This document shows positions 7,586 through 15,355 of a stretch of 18,869 bases of DNA, piece after piece. The stretch's first letter is position 1. Each line of letters starts with the position of its first letter. The stretch is taken from contig CAKRGM010000044.1 of assembly GCA_934330725.1 (NCBI GenBank), forward strand, positions 1-18,869, in the 5' to 3' direction. This DNA is from an uncultured Lachnospiraceae bacterium. GTDB lineage: Bacteria > Bacillota > Clostridia > Lachnospirales > Lachnospiraceae. A program made the translations under genes and the position numbers. The notes below the pieces were generated by a model. That model was given only the letters and a program-made list of their open reading frames with translations, was not told the origin of the DNA and made no database searches.

Positions 7586-7716
7586 ATTGAAAAGACAATT
7601 TACTTATTGAAAGGTTTATAGTAAACTTAAAAATACAGGCACAGGGAATCCTTGAAAAATAGTGAGTTTCGCAATTGTCTATAAACATAATATTTAGAAG
7701 GGAGCAGAATTGTTTA

Positions 7717-8064
7717 ATGGATAATTTATTTTTTATTGATGAAGTACTTTGCATTATAAGTATTTTTGGACTTGGTTTGTTTAGCGTTGTGCTGCCAAAA
7801 CTTGAAATTGCAAAATATTTTTATCTGTTGTTTGGTATTACAATGATACCTGTAGGAATTGAATTTGTTTTGGACGGAGTGGAATGGTATGCATATATCT
7901 GGGCATTTGTTTTTTCAGTTGTAGGCATAATTATGGGAATTTTGATACCGGGTCCCGGGAAAAATATCTCTAAAAAAGACCGTGAGCAATTGAATAAGCA
8001 ATTTGGACAAGCATCAAGAGACAGCGCCAAAAGAAAATTGCTTAGAGATTTTTTCAGAAAATAG
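7717..8064 (+). CDS. Small integral membrane protein of unknown function
   Basis: A 115-residue protein that I do not recognise. It has about three hydrophobic helices: residues near 4-24 (FFIDEVLCIISIFGLGLFSV), near 32-53 (YFYLLFGITMIPVGIEFVL) and near 57-78 (YAYIWAFVFSVVGIIMGILI). A basic cytoplasmic tail follows (KKDREQLNKQ, KRKLLRDFFRK). The start ATG 7717 follows AGAAGGGAG at a slightly long distance. An upstream in-frame start at 7675 has no support. It stands between the broken ABC gene and araC-like gene 1, in the same orientation. I see no good terminator after it. Confidence 0.6.
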   Translation: MDNLFFIDEVLCIISIFGLGLFSVVLPKLEIAKYFYLLFGITMIPVGIEFVLDGVEWYAYIWAFVFSVVGIIMGILIPGPGKNISKKDREQLNKQFGQASRDSAKRKLLRDFFRK

Positions 8065-8085
8065 TGATTGTATGGGATAGTTCCG

Positions 8086-8149
8086 TTGATAGCACATGTG
8101 TATTGCTAAAGAATTGATACCGACATCGAATTTTTCTGTTGTGTGCTAT
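8086..8149 (+). promoter_or_regulatory. Possible promoter and inverted repeat ahead of the first AraC gene
   Basis: TTGATA (8086-8091) and AAGAAT (8109-8114) are 17 bp apart and could form a weak promoter. ATAGCACA (8089-8096) overlaps the -35 box and is repeated inverted as TGTGCTAT (8142-8149). These arms could be regulator half-sites, for example for autoregulation. This is low-confidence pattern reading. Confidence 0.25.
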
Positions 8150-8193
8150 GTGTTACATTTTGGATAGATGATTTGTATCGGGGAGATTTACTT

Positions 8194-9219
8194 ATGAAAA
8201 ATCCATATGAGCTTGCTAAAAATATCCTGCAGTCGTCAGGCTGCAAAAATCAGGATACATCTATACCCGGAGTATTCGCAAGTATAGACCTGTATGGAGC
8301 TTCTGTTCATGAAAAAGGTGAAGATGATGGTTCATATAACTGCTTTCATCTTGAAAATAAAAGCGGCACCGGAGATATTATGCTGTATCATGCATTTCCC
8401 GGCATTGAACTGGTCTATAATGATATGTATATGGCATATTGCAACAAGCATCAGGAAGCTAAGTCCGGAGTAATGGAAATTAATTATTGCCGGGAGGGGC
8501 GATGTGAGTGCCTGTTTGGAGAATATCAATATTGTTATATGTCAGCCGGGGATTTGTCTTTGTGTTCATTACAGGACAATGCTCATCAGTCAGAATTTCC
8601 AACCTCAAGATATGATGGTATTACTGTTACCATTGACTTTTCTATGATTACAGATGAGATGAAAAATGTACTTGAATTATTGGATGTGGATTTACAACGT
8701 ATAAAGGAAATTTCTAAAATACGTGAATTTACGATTATCCGGGCGAATCCGTTCATAGAGCATATTTTCTCAGAATTATATACAGTTCCTGTAAAAATCC
8801 GGTATGGTTATATCAGAGTTAAGATTCTTGAATTACTGCTTGTGTTGTCTGAATTGAATCCATTGGAGGACACATCGGAGCATATGCATTTTTCAGGAAT
8901 CCAGATTAATAGCATCAAACAGATTCATGCGTTTCTTGTATCACATTATAATAAACATTACACAATTGATTATCTTTCAAAGCGTTTTGAAATTTCACCA
9001 ACAGTTATGAAGAAATGCTTTAAAGGTGTTTATGGAAATTCTGTATATTCCTATATGAAGACATATAGATTACAGGTAGCAAAGCAGATGCTGAAAGAAA
9101 CTAAACTTTCCATTGGCGAAATTGCCACTGAAATAGGATATGCAAATCCTAACAAATTCACATCGGCTTTTTGTGCCGAATATGGTATGCCGCCTACAGA
9201 ATATCGTAAAAAAGTCTGA
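8194..9219 (+). CDS. AraC-family transcriptional regulator (1)
   Basis: A 341-residue DNA-binding regulator. The N-terminal two thirds form a ligand-sensing region with a segment INYCREGRCECLFGEYQYCYM, similar in layout to the cupin-type sensor of siderophore-responsive AraC proteins such as PchR/YbtA. The C-terminal 100 residues hold the two AraC helix-turn-helix units: YTIDYLSKRFEISPTVMKKCFK, then LSIGEIATEIGYANPNKFTSAF and the closing GMPPTEYRK. ATG 8194 follows GGGGAG; a longer frame from 8143 lacks such a site. It lies directly upstream of the ABC exporter pair in the same direction, so activation of that pair is the natural guess. Its sensor segment resembles that of the second AraC protein at 15356. 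The effector is unknown. Confidence 0.92.
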   Translation: MKNPYELAKNILQSSGCKNQDTSIPGVFASIDLYGASVHEKGEDDGSYNCFHLENKSGTGDIMLYHAFPGIELVYNDMYMAYCNKHQEAKSGVMEINYCREGRCECLFGEYQYCYMSAGDLSLCSLQDNAHQSEFPTSRYDGITVTIDFSMITDEMKNVLELLDVDLQRIKEISKIREFTIIRANPFIEHIFSELYTVPVKIRYGYIRVKILELLLVLSELNPLEDTSEHMHFSGIQINSIKQIHAFLVSHYNKHYTIDYLSKRFEISPTVMKKCFKGVYGNSVYSYMKTYRLQVAKQMLKETKLSIGEIATEIGYANPNKFTSAFCAEYGMPPTEYRKKV

Positions 9220-9246
9220 ATGGATAGAAAAAAGTCTGCTCAGTCA

Positions 9247-9275
9247 TTGTAATTTAAGCTACGACTCTTTAGAAT
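9247..9275 (+). promoter_or_regulatory. Promoter for the ABC exporter pair
   Basis: TTGTAA (9247-9252), a 17-bp spacer and TAGAAT (9270-9275) fit sigma-A spacing. Initiation would fall near 9282, inside the 5' arm of the following hairpin. Confidence 0.5.
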
Positions 9276-9276
9276 G

Positions 9277-9317
9277 AGTGTTGCTGTTAGAGAATTCTAA
9301 CTGCGACACTTTTTTTA
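9277..9317 (+). terminator. Terminator between the AraC gene and the ABC pair
   Basis: AGTGTTGC (9277-9284) pairs with GCGACACT (9303-9310) with one wobble. GTTAGA (9286-9291) pairs with TCTAAC (9296-9301), and seven T residues follow (9311-9317). Read-through from araC should stop here. Transcripts starting from the overlapping promoter near 9282 would lack most of the 5' arm and escape. Confidence 0.85.
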
Positions 9318-9336
9318 TAGAATGGAGGATGTTTTT

Positions 9337-11133
9337 ATGAGGAAAGATTCTGAAATATCCAGAATGTTTCAATATGCAGGTAATCGTCGCTGGCTTACTG
9401 TTTTAGGCATGATTCTTGCTGGAATTAGTACGGTATTGTCCATGATTCCGTTTATCTGCATATGGTTTGTTGTTCGTGACATGTTGAATGCACTGATTCA
9501 GGGTGATATTAGCCTTGCTACCCATAGCAGTGTTTATGCATGGGGGGCAGCAGGCTTTTCTGTCTTAAGCATTTTACTTTATTTTATTGCCCTTTGCTGT
9601 TCACATCTTGCAGCATTTCGTACTGCAACTAATATGAAAAAAGCGGCAATGCATCACATTGTTAAGTTACCACTGGGGTATTTCAGCCAGAATGCCAGTG
9701 GACGTCTGCGTAAGATAATTGATGATAATGCAGGGCTGACAGAGAATTTTCTGGCACATCAGCTCCCTGATCTGACAGGAGCCATAGTTATGCCGGTAGC
9801 CATTCTGGTACTGGTTTTTGTTTTTGACTGGCGATTAGGTATTTGTTGTCTGGTTCCGCTGGTAATCAGCGTTTTCTTTCTTAAGCAGATGATGGGCGGA
9901 GATAATGCACATTTCATGGAAGGCTATATGACTGCATTGGAAACAATGAATAAAGAGGCAGTTGAATATATTCGTGGAATACCGGTAGTTAAGGTGTTTC
10001 AGCAGACGATATATTCATTCAAAAATTTTCATGCTGCAATAAAAGAATATGAAAAATATGCATCAGGATATGCACTGAAATGTCGTATTCCTTTAACTGG
10101 CTTTAATGTTGCACTTAATGGCACATTTATACTGCTGATACCTGTAGCATGCATGATTTTATCAGGTGTCAGTGGTCAGGCTGCATATCAGGATGTACTT
10201 TTGGATTTCCTGTTTTACAGCCTTTTTACTCCAATCTGTACGACAATGATGAACAGGGTAATGTTTGCCAGTGAGCAGTTGATGGCTGCCAAAAGTGCTG
10301 TAACACGTATTGAGGAAGTATTAAAAGAACAGCCTTTACCGGAAGAATCAGCTCCGCAGCAGCCAAAGGATTCTTCTGTATCATTTGAAAATGTATCATT
10401 TCTTTATCCGGGAACGCAGACAAAGGCTCTTGATAATATTTCGTTTGAGATTCCTGCAGGAAAAACAGTGGCACTTGTTGGAGCTTCCGGCAGTGGTAAA
10501 TCTACTGCTGCAAAACTGATTCCACGTTTTTATGATGTGTCGGAAGGAAGAGTTTTAGTGGGAGGCGTTGATGTCAAAAAGATTGACAAACAAACGCTTA
10601 TGGGACAGATTGCCTTTGTGTTCCAGAATACGAAACTTTTTAAGGATTCTTTATTTGAAAATATCCGTGTTGCAAAACCGGAGGCAACACGCGATGAAGT
10701 AATGCGCGCTGTCGAATCAGCCCAGTGTAAGGAAATCATTGACCGGCTGCCTGATGGACTTGATTCGGTTGTAGGCAATGGTGGCACTTATTTATCAGGT
10801 GGAGAGAATCAGAGAATTGCGCTTGCAAGAGCGATTTTAAAGGATGCACCTGTTATTGTGCTTGATGAAGCAACAGCCTTTGCAGATGCTGAAAACGAAC
10901 ATAAGATACAGCTTGCATTTGAAAAGCTGACAGTTGGAAAGACTGTTCTTATGATTTCACATCGTCTTTCTACGGTTCAAAATGCTGACCTGATTCTGGT
11001 ATTTGATGAAGGAAAGATTATAGAGCGTGGTACACATGATACATTACTTGCTGCAGGTGGTAAATATGCATCAATGTGGAATGACTACAAAACATCTGTT
11101 AACTGGAAAGTTGGGAAGGAGGTCCGAGCATGA
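9337..11133 (+). CDS. ABC exporter half-transporter, first subunit
   Basis: A 598-residue fused transmembrane/ATPase protein of the type I exporter fold. Residues about 1-330 form the six-helix membrane domain. The ATPase domain follows with Walker A GASGSGKST (about 382-390), signature LSGGE (486-490), Walker B VIVLDEA (506-512) and H-loop His near 542. The D-loop reads AFAD instead of the usual SALD. ATG 9337 follows GGAGG; the ATG at 9322 overlaps that site. The stop overlaps the next gene's start (ATGA), so the two subunits are translationally coupled and very likely form a heterodimer. Some pairs with this architecture, such as YbtPQ and IrtAB, import siderophores despite their exporter fold. 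The neighbouring AraC genes and feoAB fit that idea, but drug or peptide export is equally possible from sequence. Confidence 0.93.
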   Translation: MRKDSEISRMFQYAGNRRWLTVLGMILAGISTVLSMIPFICIWFVVRDMLNALIQGDISLATHSSVYAWGAAGFSVLSILLYFIALCCSHLAAFRTATNMKKAAMHHIVKLPLGYFSQNASGRLRKIIDDNAGLTENFLAHQLPDLTGAIVMPVAILVLVFVFDWRLGICCLVPLVISVFFLKQMMGGDNAHFMEGYMTALETMNKEAVEYIRGIPVVKVFQQTIYSFKNFHAAIKEYEKYASGYALKCRIPLTGFNVALNGTFILLIPVACMILSGVSGQAAYQDVLLDFLFYSLFTPICTTMMNRVMFASEQLMAAKSAVTRIEEVLKEQPLPEESAPQQPKDSSVSFENVSFLYPGTQTKALDNISFEIPAGKTVALVGASGSGKSTAAKLIPRFYDVSEGRVLVGGVDVKKIDKQTLMGQIAFVFQNTKLFKDSLFENIRVAKPEATRDEVMRAVESAQCKEIIDRLPDGLDSVVGNGGTYLSGGENQRIALARAILKDAPVIVLDEATAFADAENEHKIQLAFEKLTVGKTVLMISHRLSTVQNADLILVFDEGKIIERGTHDTLLAAGGKYASMWNDYKTSVNWKVGKEVRA

Positions 11134-12881
11134 TGAAGTATTTTCAAAAAAAGTATGCTTTAAGTGAACAGGGTGCAAAAGACTTATTCAAGGGAATTAT
11201 TTATTCTGTTCTTGCTTATATCAGCCTTATGCTTCCGGTTGCATTGCTTGCATGTGTATTAAATTCATTTCTTACACCATTATTTGGAGATGGCGGACAG
11301 GATACTAACATATTATTATACATAGTAACTGGAATTGTAATTTTAGCAGTTATATTTGTGCTGCACTATTTGCAGTATACAGTAACTTATATTGGAACTT
11401 ATCAGGAAAGTGAGCGCCGCAGAATTACTCTTGCAGAGAAACTCAGAACGTTACCATTACATTTCTTCCATGAGCATGATCTTGCAGATCTGACAGGTAC
11501 AATCATGGGGGACTGTGCAGGCTTTGAACGTGCATTTTCTCATACTGTACCTCAATTCTGGGGTTCAATAGTATCAACATTGATCGTATGTATTGCACTT
11601 CTGATCTATGACTGGCGGATGGGAATTGCACTGCTCTGGGTAGCACCCGTAGCATTTGCAATTGTCCTTTTGTCCCGCAGGCTGCAGGAAAAACTCGGAC
11701 AGAAACATATTGATGCAAAACTGGAATTATCAGATGGAATTCAGGAGTGTCTTGATACTGTACAGGATATAAAAGCCTGCAATCTGGAAAACAGTTATCT
11801 TAAAAAGCTGGATGAAAAAATGGATAATGCTGAAAAAGCACAGATATCATCAGAAATGGTAAGTGCAAGCCTGATAACTACAGGACAAATGTTTCTGCGC
11901 TTAGGACTTGCAACTGTCATAGTAGTTGGAAATGCACTTATGTTAGATAACCAGACTACATTATTTTCATATATTTTGTTTTTAATTGCTGCATCCCGTC
12001 TGTATGATCCACTTTCAGGAGCAATGGCAAATATGGCTGATCTGTTCAGCGTTGAGCTGCAGGTAAAGAGACTTAAATCAATCCAGAATTACAAAGAGGA
12101 AAACAAAAAGAAAGAATATCATACAAATGGTTTTGATATTGCTTTTGACCATGTAAGTTTTGCTTATGAATCAGGCAAACAGGTATTAAAAGATGTTTCT
12201 TTTACTGCAAAGCAGGGACAGGTAACGGCACTTGTCGGACCATCCGGTGCAGGTAAAAGTACTGTGGCAAATCTTATAGCAGGATTTTATGATGTAAGTG
12301 GCGGAAAGATTACACTTGGTGGTACAGATATTGCACCAATTGATTCTGTCGCAATGATGAAGGATTTTTCTGTAGTATTTCAGGATGTTGTATTATTCAA
12401 TAATACTGTAATGGAAAATATCCGTGTTGGACGTAAGAATGCAACAGATGAAGAAGTAATTGCAGCTGCAAAAGCTGCCCATTGCCATGAATTTATTGAA
12501 AAACTTCCTGACGGTTATCAGACAGTAATTGGTGAAAACGGTTCTACGCTTTCAGGAGGTGAATGCCAGCGTTTATCTATTGCCAGAGCACTTCTTAAGG
12601 ATGTACCGGTTATTCTGCTTGATGAATCAACTGCATCACTTGATGTAGATAATGAGACAGAAATCCAGGATGCAATCTCCAGACTGATAAAGGAAAAGAC
12701 CGTTCTTGTAATAGCACACAGAATGAGAACTGTTGAAAATGCTGACAAGATTATTGTTCTTAATGACGGTGTAGTTGCAGAAAGTGGAACGCATGATGAA
12801 CTGATACGAAAGAATGGAATTTATGCGAGACTTGTAAAGCTGCAGATGGATTCCGCAAACTGGAAACTTAAACAGGTATAA
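11130..12881 (+). CDS. ABC exporter half-transporter, second subunit
   Basis: A 583-residue partner of the preceding protein. The membrane domain (about residues 20-310) includes DWRMGIALLWVAPVAF. The ATPase domain has Walker A GPSGAGKST (370-378), signature LSGGE (474-478), Walker B ILLDES (495-500), D-loop ASLD and H-loop His 530. All catalytic elements are intact. The start overlaps the upstream stop by four bases, with GGAGG seven bases before it; a second ATG follows directly. The C-terminus ends ANWKLKQV, like the ends of the first subunit (VNWKV) and the broken ABC gene (SWKLA). An intact ATPase in both subunits suggests an active heterodimer. The substrate is not evident. Confidence 0.93.
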   Translation: MMKYFQKKYALSEQGAKDLFKGIIYSVLAYISLMLPVALLACVLNSFLTPLFGDGGQDTNILLYIVTGIVILAVIFVLHYLQYTVTYIGTYQESERRRITLAEKLRTLPLHFFHEHDLADLTGTIMGDCAGFERAFSHTVPQFWGSIVSTLIVCIALLIYDWRMGIALLWVAPVAFAIVLLSRRLQEKLGQKHIDAKLELSDGIQECLDTVQDIKACNLENSYLKKLDEKMDNAEKAQISSEMVSASLITTGQMFLRLGLATVIVVGNALMLDNQTTLFSYILFLIAASRLYDPLSGAMANMADLFSVELQVKRLKSIQNYKEENKKKEYHTNGFDIAFDHVSFAYESGKQVLKDVSFTAKQGQVTALVGPSGAGKSTVANLIAGFYDVSGGKITLGGTDIAPIDSVAMMKDFSVVFQDVVLFNNTVMENIRVGRKNATDEEVIAAAKAAHCHEFIEKLPDGYQTVIGENGSTLSGGECQRLSIARALLKDVPVILLDESTASLDVDNETEIQDAISRLIKEKTVLVIAHRMRTVENADKIIVLNDGVVAESGTHDELIRKNGIYARLVKLQMDSANWKLKQV

Positions 12882-12910
12882 CAATCAGTTGTGTATAAAT
12901 GATTAAAATT

Positions 12911-12954
12911 ATGGAGTGAAAAGCATCGGTGTAGATGCTTTTCACTCCATTTTT
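12911..12954. terminator. Bidirectional terminator, copy A of a repeated hairpin
   Basis: ATGGAGTGAAAAGCATC (12911-12927) pairs perfectly over 17 bp with GATGCTTTTCACTCCAT (12934-12950) around a 6-nt loop, followed by T residues. It lies between the convergent ABC pair and feoB. A near-identical hairpin occurs at 16343-16382. Confidence 0.92.
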
Positions 12955-12980
12955 GTGCGTTTGAAACCTGTTCTGTAAGA

Positions 12981-14927
12981 CTATAGTATAGTTTGTAAAA
13001 ATAATCCGATATGATAGAATACACATGCCAATACAAGTGAAAATATCAAATAGTACAGCACAGACAAAGCAATCCATTTTTTAGAATGGTTTTCATGGAA
13101 TGTTGCTGCTACGGTCATGGTGCATGGCACATTAAATACGATTGCCATGATAAAACCAAGTGCCTGTGGTTTGCTTATAATCTGCGGAAGCAGGGTTGCA
13201 ATGTTTGTTGTCATTCCAAATGATTTTGCATTAAATGCTGCTGATACAACATCTGTGTTACTGTATAGTGCATTGATAACACCAAGCAGGGACTCTTTAG
13301 TTACCATAGATGATAAGTATGACATAAACATCTGCCAGGTCATTCCAAAGAAATTTGTTACAGGCGCAATTGCCTGACCTATGATTTCCAGAATGCTGGA
13401 ATTTCCAAACCAGTTATATGACAAAAGGTAGAATATTACTGATACAAGGAAAATAACTTTTATTGCACGACAGAAAATATCTTTTGCCTTTAATAAAGTT
13501 GTACGGATGATAAATCTCCATTTCGGTTTATGATATGGAGGAAGTTCCATGATAATACCATGGTCATCGCCCTCTTTGATGAGCTTTTTTGCAAATATTT
13601 TTGAAGCAAGAAACATGGAGCCAATAGTAATAACAAACATTAAGAGGAGTGTACAAAGACCGCCTACCGGACCCAAAAAGATAGTTGCAAGCATTGGCGC
13701 AAGTGATAATGTAGTACCACATGGAATACTCCATACAAGTATCATGGTCAAAAAACGTTGTCCGCTGCTGCCGATAACACGACTTCCTGCAACACCGGCC
13801 ATATTACAGCCAAGACTCATAAGAAATGAGCACATGCTTTTTCCCTGCAATCCAAGGCGTTCCATTGCATGGTTGAACACGATGGAAATGCGTGCCATGT
13901 AGCCCACATCTTCAATAAGTGCAAAAACAAAGGTTACACCAAGGACGAATCCTGACATGGAAAAGGTGAAAGCAAAAACGTTTGGCAATACTATGTATAT
14001 AAGTTCGGCTAAAGGCTTCCATACGTTCATGGCAGTCATAAGCTGCTCAAGACCTGGTGATATTGCAGAAGGAATTGCAAATCCAAGTGCCATTAGTGGA
14101 GATGCGATGAGCATAGCTCCAAGCAGTGAAAGAATAATAATTCCAAATGCAATTAGTTTACCGGAATGTTTTCCCAGAGCCTTTTTGTCAAAGCCTTTTA
14201 ACCTGGCCTCTTTATTATTTTTTTGTATGGCATTTTTTAACAGCTCATCAATAAATTCATATTTATGTTTTCCGGAACGCATAAGATTTTTATCCGATTT
14301 CTCAAAATAAAGAATTGCCAGTTTTTCTTTTGTGTATATGGAGTCTTCCTTATATTCAGATACCATTTGTTTAAATTCAATGGTTTTATCATTATAATAG
14401 TAATCCATTAGCAGTGACTGATTCATTATCCTGGGGTTAGAAACAGCTGCTGCCAGACATTCTTTCAAATTACCATATTGACTTTTGTCTGCAGCAACGA
14501 AGCCGATTACCGGAATTCCCAGTTTTTTCTGTATAAGGTCTGTGTCAATCTGCATGCCTTTCTGATTGGCAACATCCATAAGATTCAGAATTAAAACAGC
14601 CGGAACATTAATTCCAATAAAATCTGCTGCTATATATAAAGAACGCTCTAACTGGGAACTGTCTACCAGGATTGCTACAATATCTGCTGCACCCGACCGG
14701 ATATATTCTGTTGTAATTATCTCTTCTTCAGAACCTGCTGACAGACTATAGCTTCCGGGAAGATCCACCACCTGGTATTCACAGTCATTATATACATAGT
14801 GTCCTTCTTTATGTTCAACTGTTTTTCCAGGCCAGTTTCCAACATGCTGATGGGAACCTGTCAGCCCATTAAAAAGCGATGATTTTCCAGAATTTGGCTG
14901 ACCTAATAGCGCAATTGTTTTTTTCAT
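12981..14927 (-). CDS. feoB: Ferrous iron transport protein B, short variant
   Basis: FeoB is a membrane protein with an N-terminal G domain that takes up Fe(II). The G motifs are clear: G1 GQPNSGKSS (9-17), Thr36 in the switch region, G3 DLPG (55-58) and G4 NLMD (115-118). The membrane part carries the family's EDVGYMAR (339-346) and SLGCNMAG (371-378). At 400-410 it reads SIPCGTTLSLA where many FeoB proteins have a CGARLPVY-type sequence, and PCTMTVA (601-607) replaces the second gate motif. At 648 residues it is about 125 shorter than E. coli FeoB. Its ATG overlaps the feoA stop (ATGA), so both are made together. It converges on the ABC pair. Iron is the default substrate; the changed core motifs leave room for another divalent metal. 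Confidence 0.93.
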   Translation of the reverse strand: MKKTIALLGQPNSGKSSLFNGLTGSHQHVGNWPGKTVEHKEGHYVYNDCEYQVVDLPGSYSLSAGSEEEIITTEYIRSGAADIVAILVDSSQLERSLYIAADFIGINVPAVLILNLMDVANQKGMQIDTDLIQKKLGIPVIGFVAADKSQYGNLKECLAAAVSNPRIMNQSLLMDYYYNDKTIEFKQMVSEYKEDSIYTKEKLAILYFEKSDKNLMRSGKHKYEFIDELLKNAIQKNNKEARLKGFDKKALGKHSGKLIAFGIIILSLLGAMLIASPLMALGFAIPSAISPGLEQLMTAMNVWKPLAELIYIVLPNVFAFTFSMSGFVLGVTFVFALIEDVGYMARISIVFNHAMERLGLQGKSMCSFLMSLGCNMAGVAGSRVIGSSGQRFLTMILVWSIPCGTTLSLAPMLATIFLGPVGGLCTLLLMFVITIGSMFLASKIFAKKLIKEGDDHGIIMELPPYHKPKWRFIIRTTLLKAKDIFCRAIKVIFLVSVIFYLLSYNWFGNSSILEIIGQAIAPVTNFFGMTWQMFMSYLSSMVTKESLLGVINALYSNTDVVSAAFNAKSFGMTTNIATLLPQIISKPQALGFIMAIVFNVPCTMTVAATFHENHSKKWIALSVLYYLIFSLVLACVFYHIGLFLQTIL

Positions 14928-15160
14928 GATGGATCCTCCTGTGTGACTTCGATTTTATTGCAGTCTTTTGGACTTAATGCAATCATGGAGTCTCTGCAGT
15001 AAAAAATTACCGGCTGACCTTTGATATTCTGCAAGACTGTAATTTTGATTCCTTCTGCAAGTCCTATACCAATCAGCCTTGATAAAAGATGATGATTTCC
15101 GGATATAGAAGTTACCCTGACGTTGTATCCGGCTTTTGCTTCTGATAATTTCATTTTCAT
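14924..15160 (-). CDS. feoA: Ferrous iron transport accessory protein A
   Basis: A small cytoplasmic SH3-like protein thought to bind FeoB and modulate its activity. It has the expected LSEAKAGYNVRVTSISG opening, LLSRLIGIGLAEGIKITVLQ in the middle and MIALSPKDCNKIEV near the end. Length is 78 residues from ATG 15160. A second in-frame ATG at 15154 has better spacing (nine bases) from GGGAGG than the first (three bases), so the true protein may start there. Its stop overlaps the feoB start. The promoter must lie between 15161 and about 15240, back to back with the promoter of the second AraC gene. Confidence 0.92.
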   Translation of the reverse strand: MKMKLSEAKAGYNVRVTSISGNHHLLSRLIGIGLAEGIKITVLQNIKGQPVIFYCRDSMIALSPKDCNKIEVTQEDPS

Positions 15161-15180
15161 TTTCCTCCCAAATAACTAGT

Positions 15181-15210
15181 TTGACAAAGCTAACCACTAC
15201 AGTGTATAAT
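15181..15210 (+). promoter_or_regulatory. Strong promoter toward the second AraC gene, with candidate operator
   Basis: TTGACA (15181-15186) and TATAAT (15205-15210) are exact consensus boxes with an 18-bp spacer, giving a leader of about 140 nt before the AraC gene. An imperfect palindrome with arms TAGTTTG and CAAAGCTA (15177-15192) covers the -35 box and lies only some 20 bases from feoA. A metal-responsive repressor could act there on both directions, but it matches no operator consensus I can name. The minus-strand feoAB promoter is not clear. Confidence 0.65.
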
Positions 15211-15355
15211 AACACGCCGAAACAATCTATATCATATTCAGCAAAAAAGGTTCATCTGACATTAAGTATATATGGATTGGGCATATAGAAAAAATGTCCT
15301 GCTGCGTTTTGGATTTATCGTATTGTGAGGTATCGTCAGAAAGAAAGGGGTACTT

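Noticed and set aside
7593..7680. Inverted 8-mers AGACAATT and AATTGTCT as ends of a small mobile element
   Set aside because: The interval is only 88 bases, has no coding content or flanking target duplication, and short AT-rich matches are expected by chance.
14955..15215. An 86-residue minus-strand frame over feoA
   Set aside because: It overlaps feoA in another frame, has no ribosome binding site, and its sequence has no family character.
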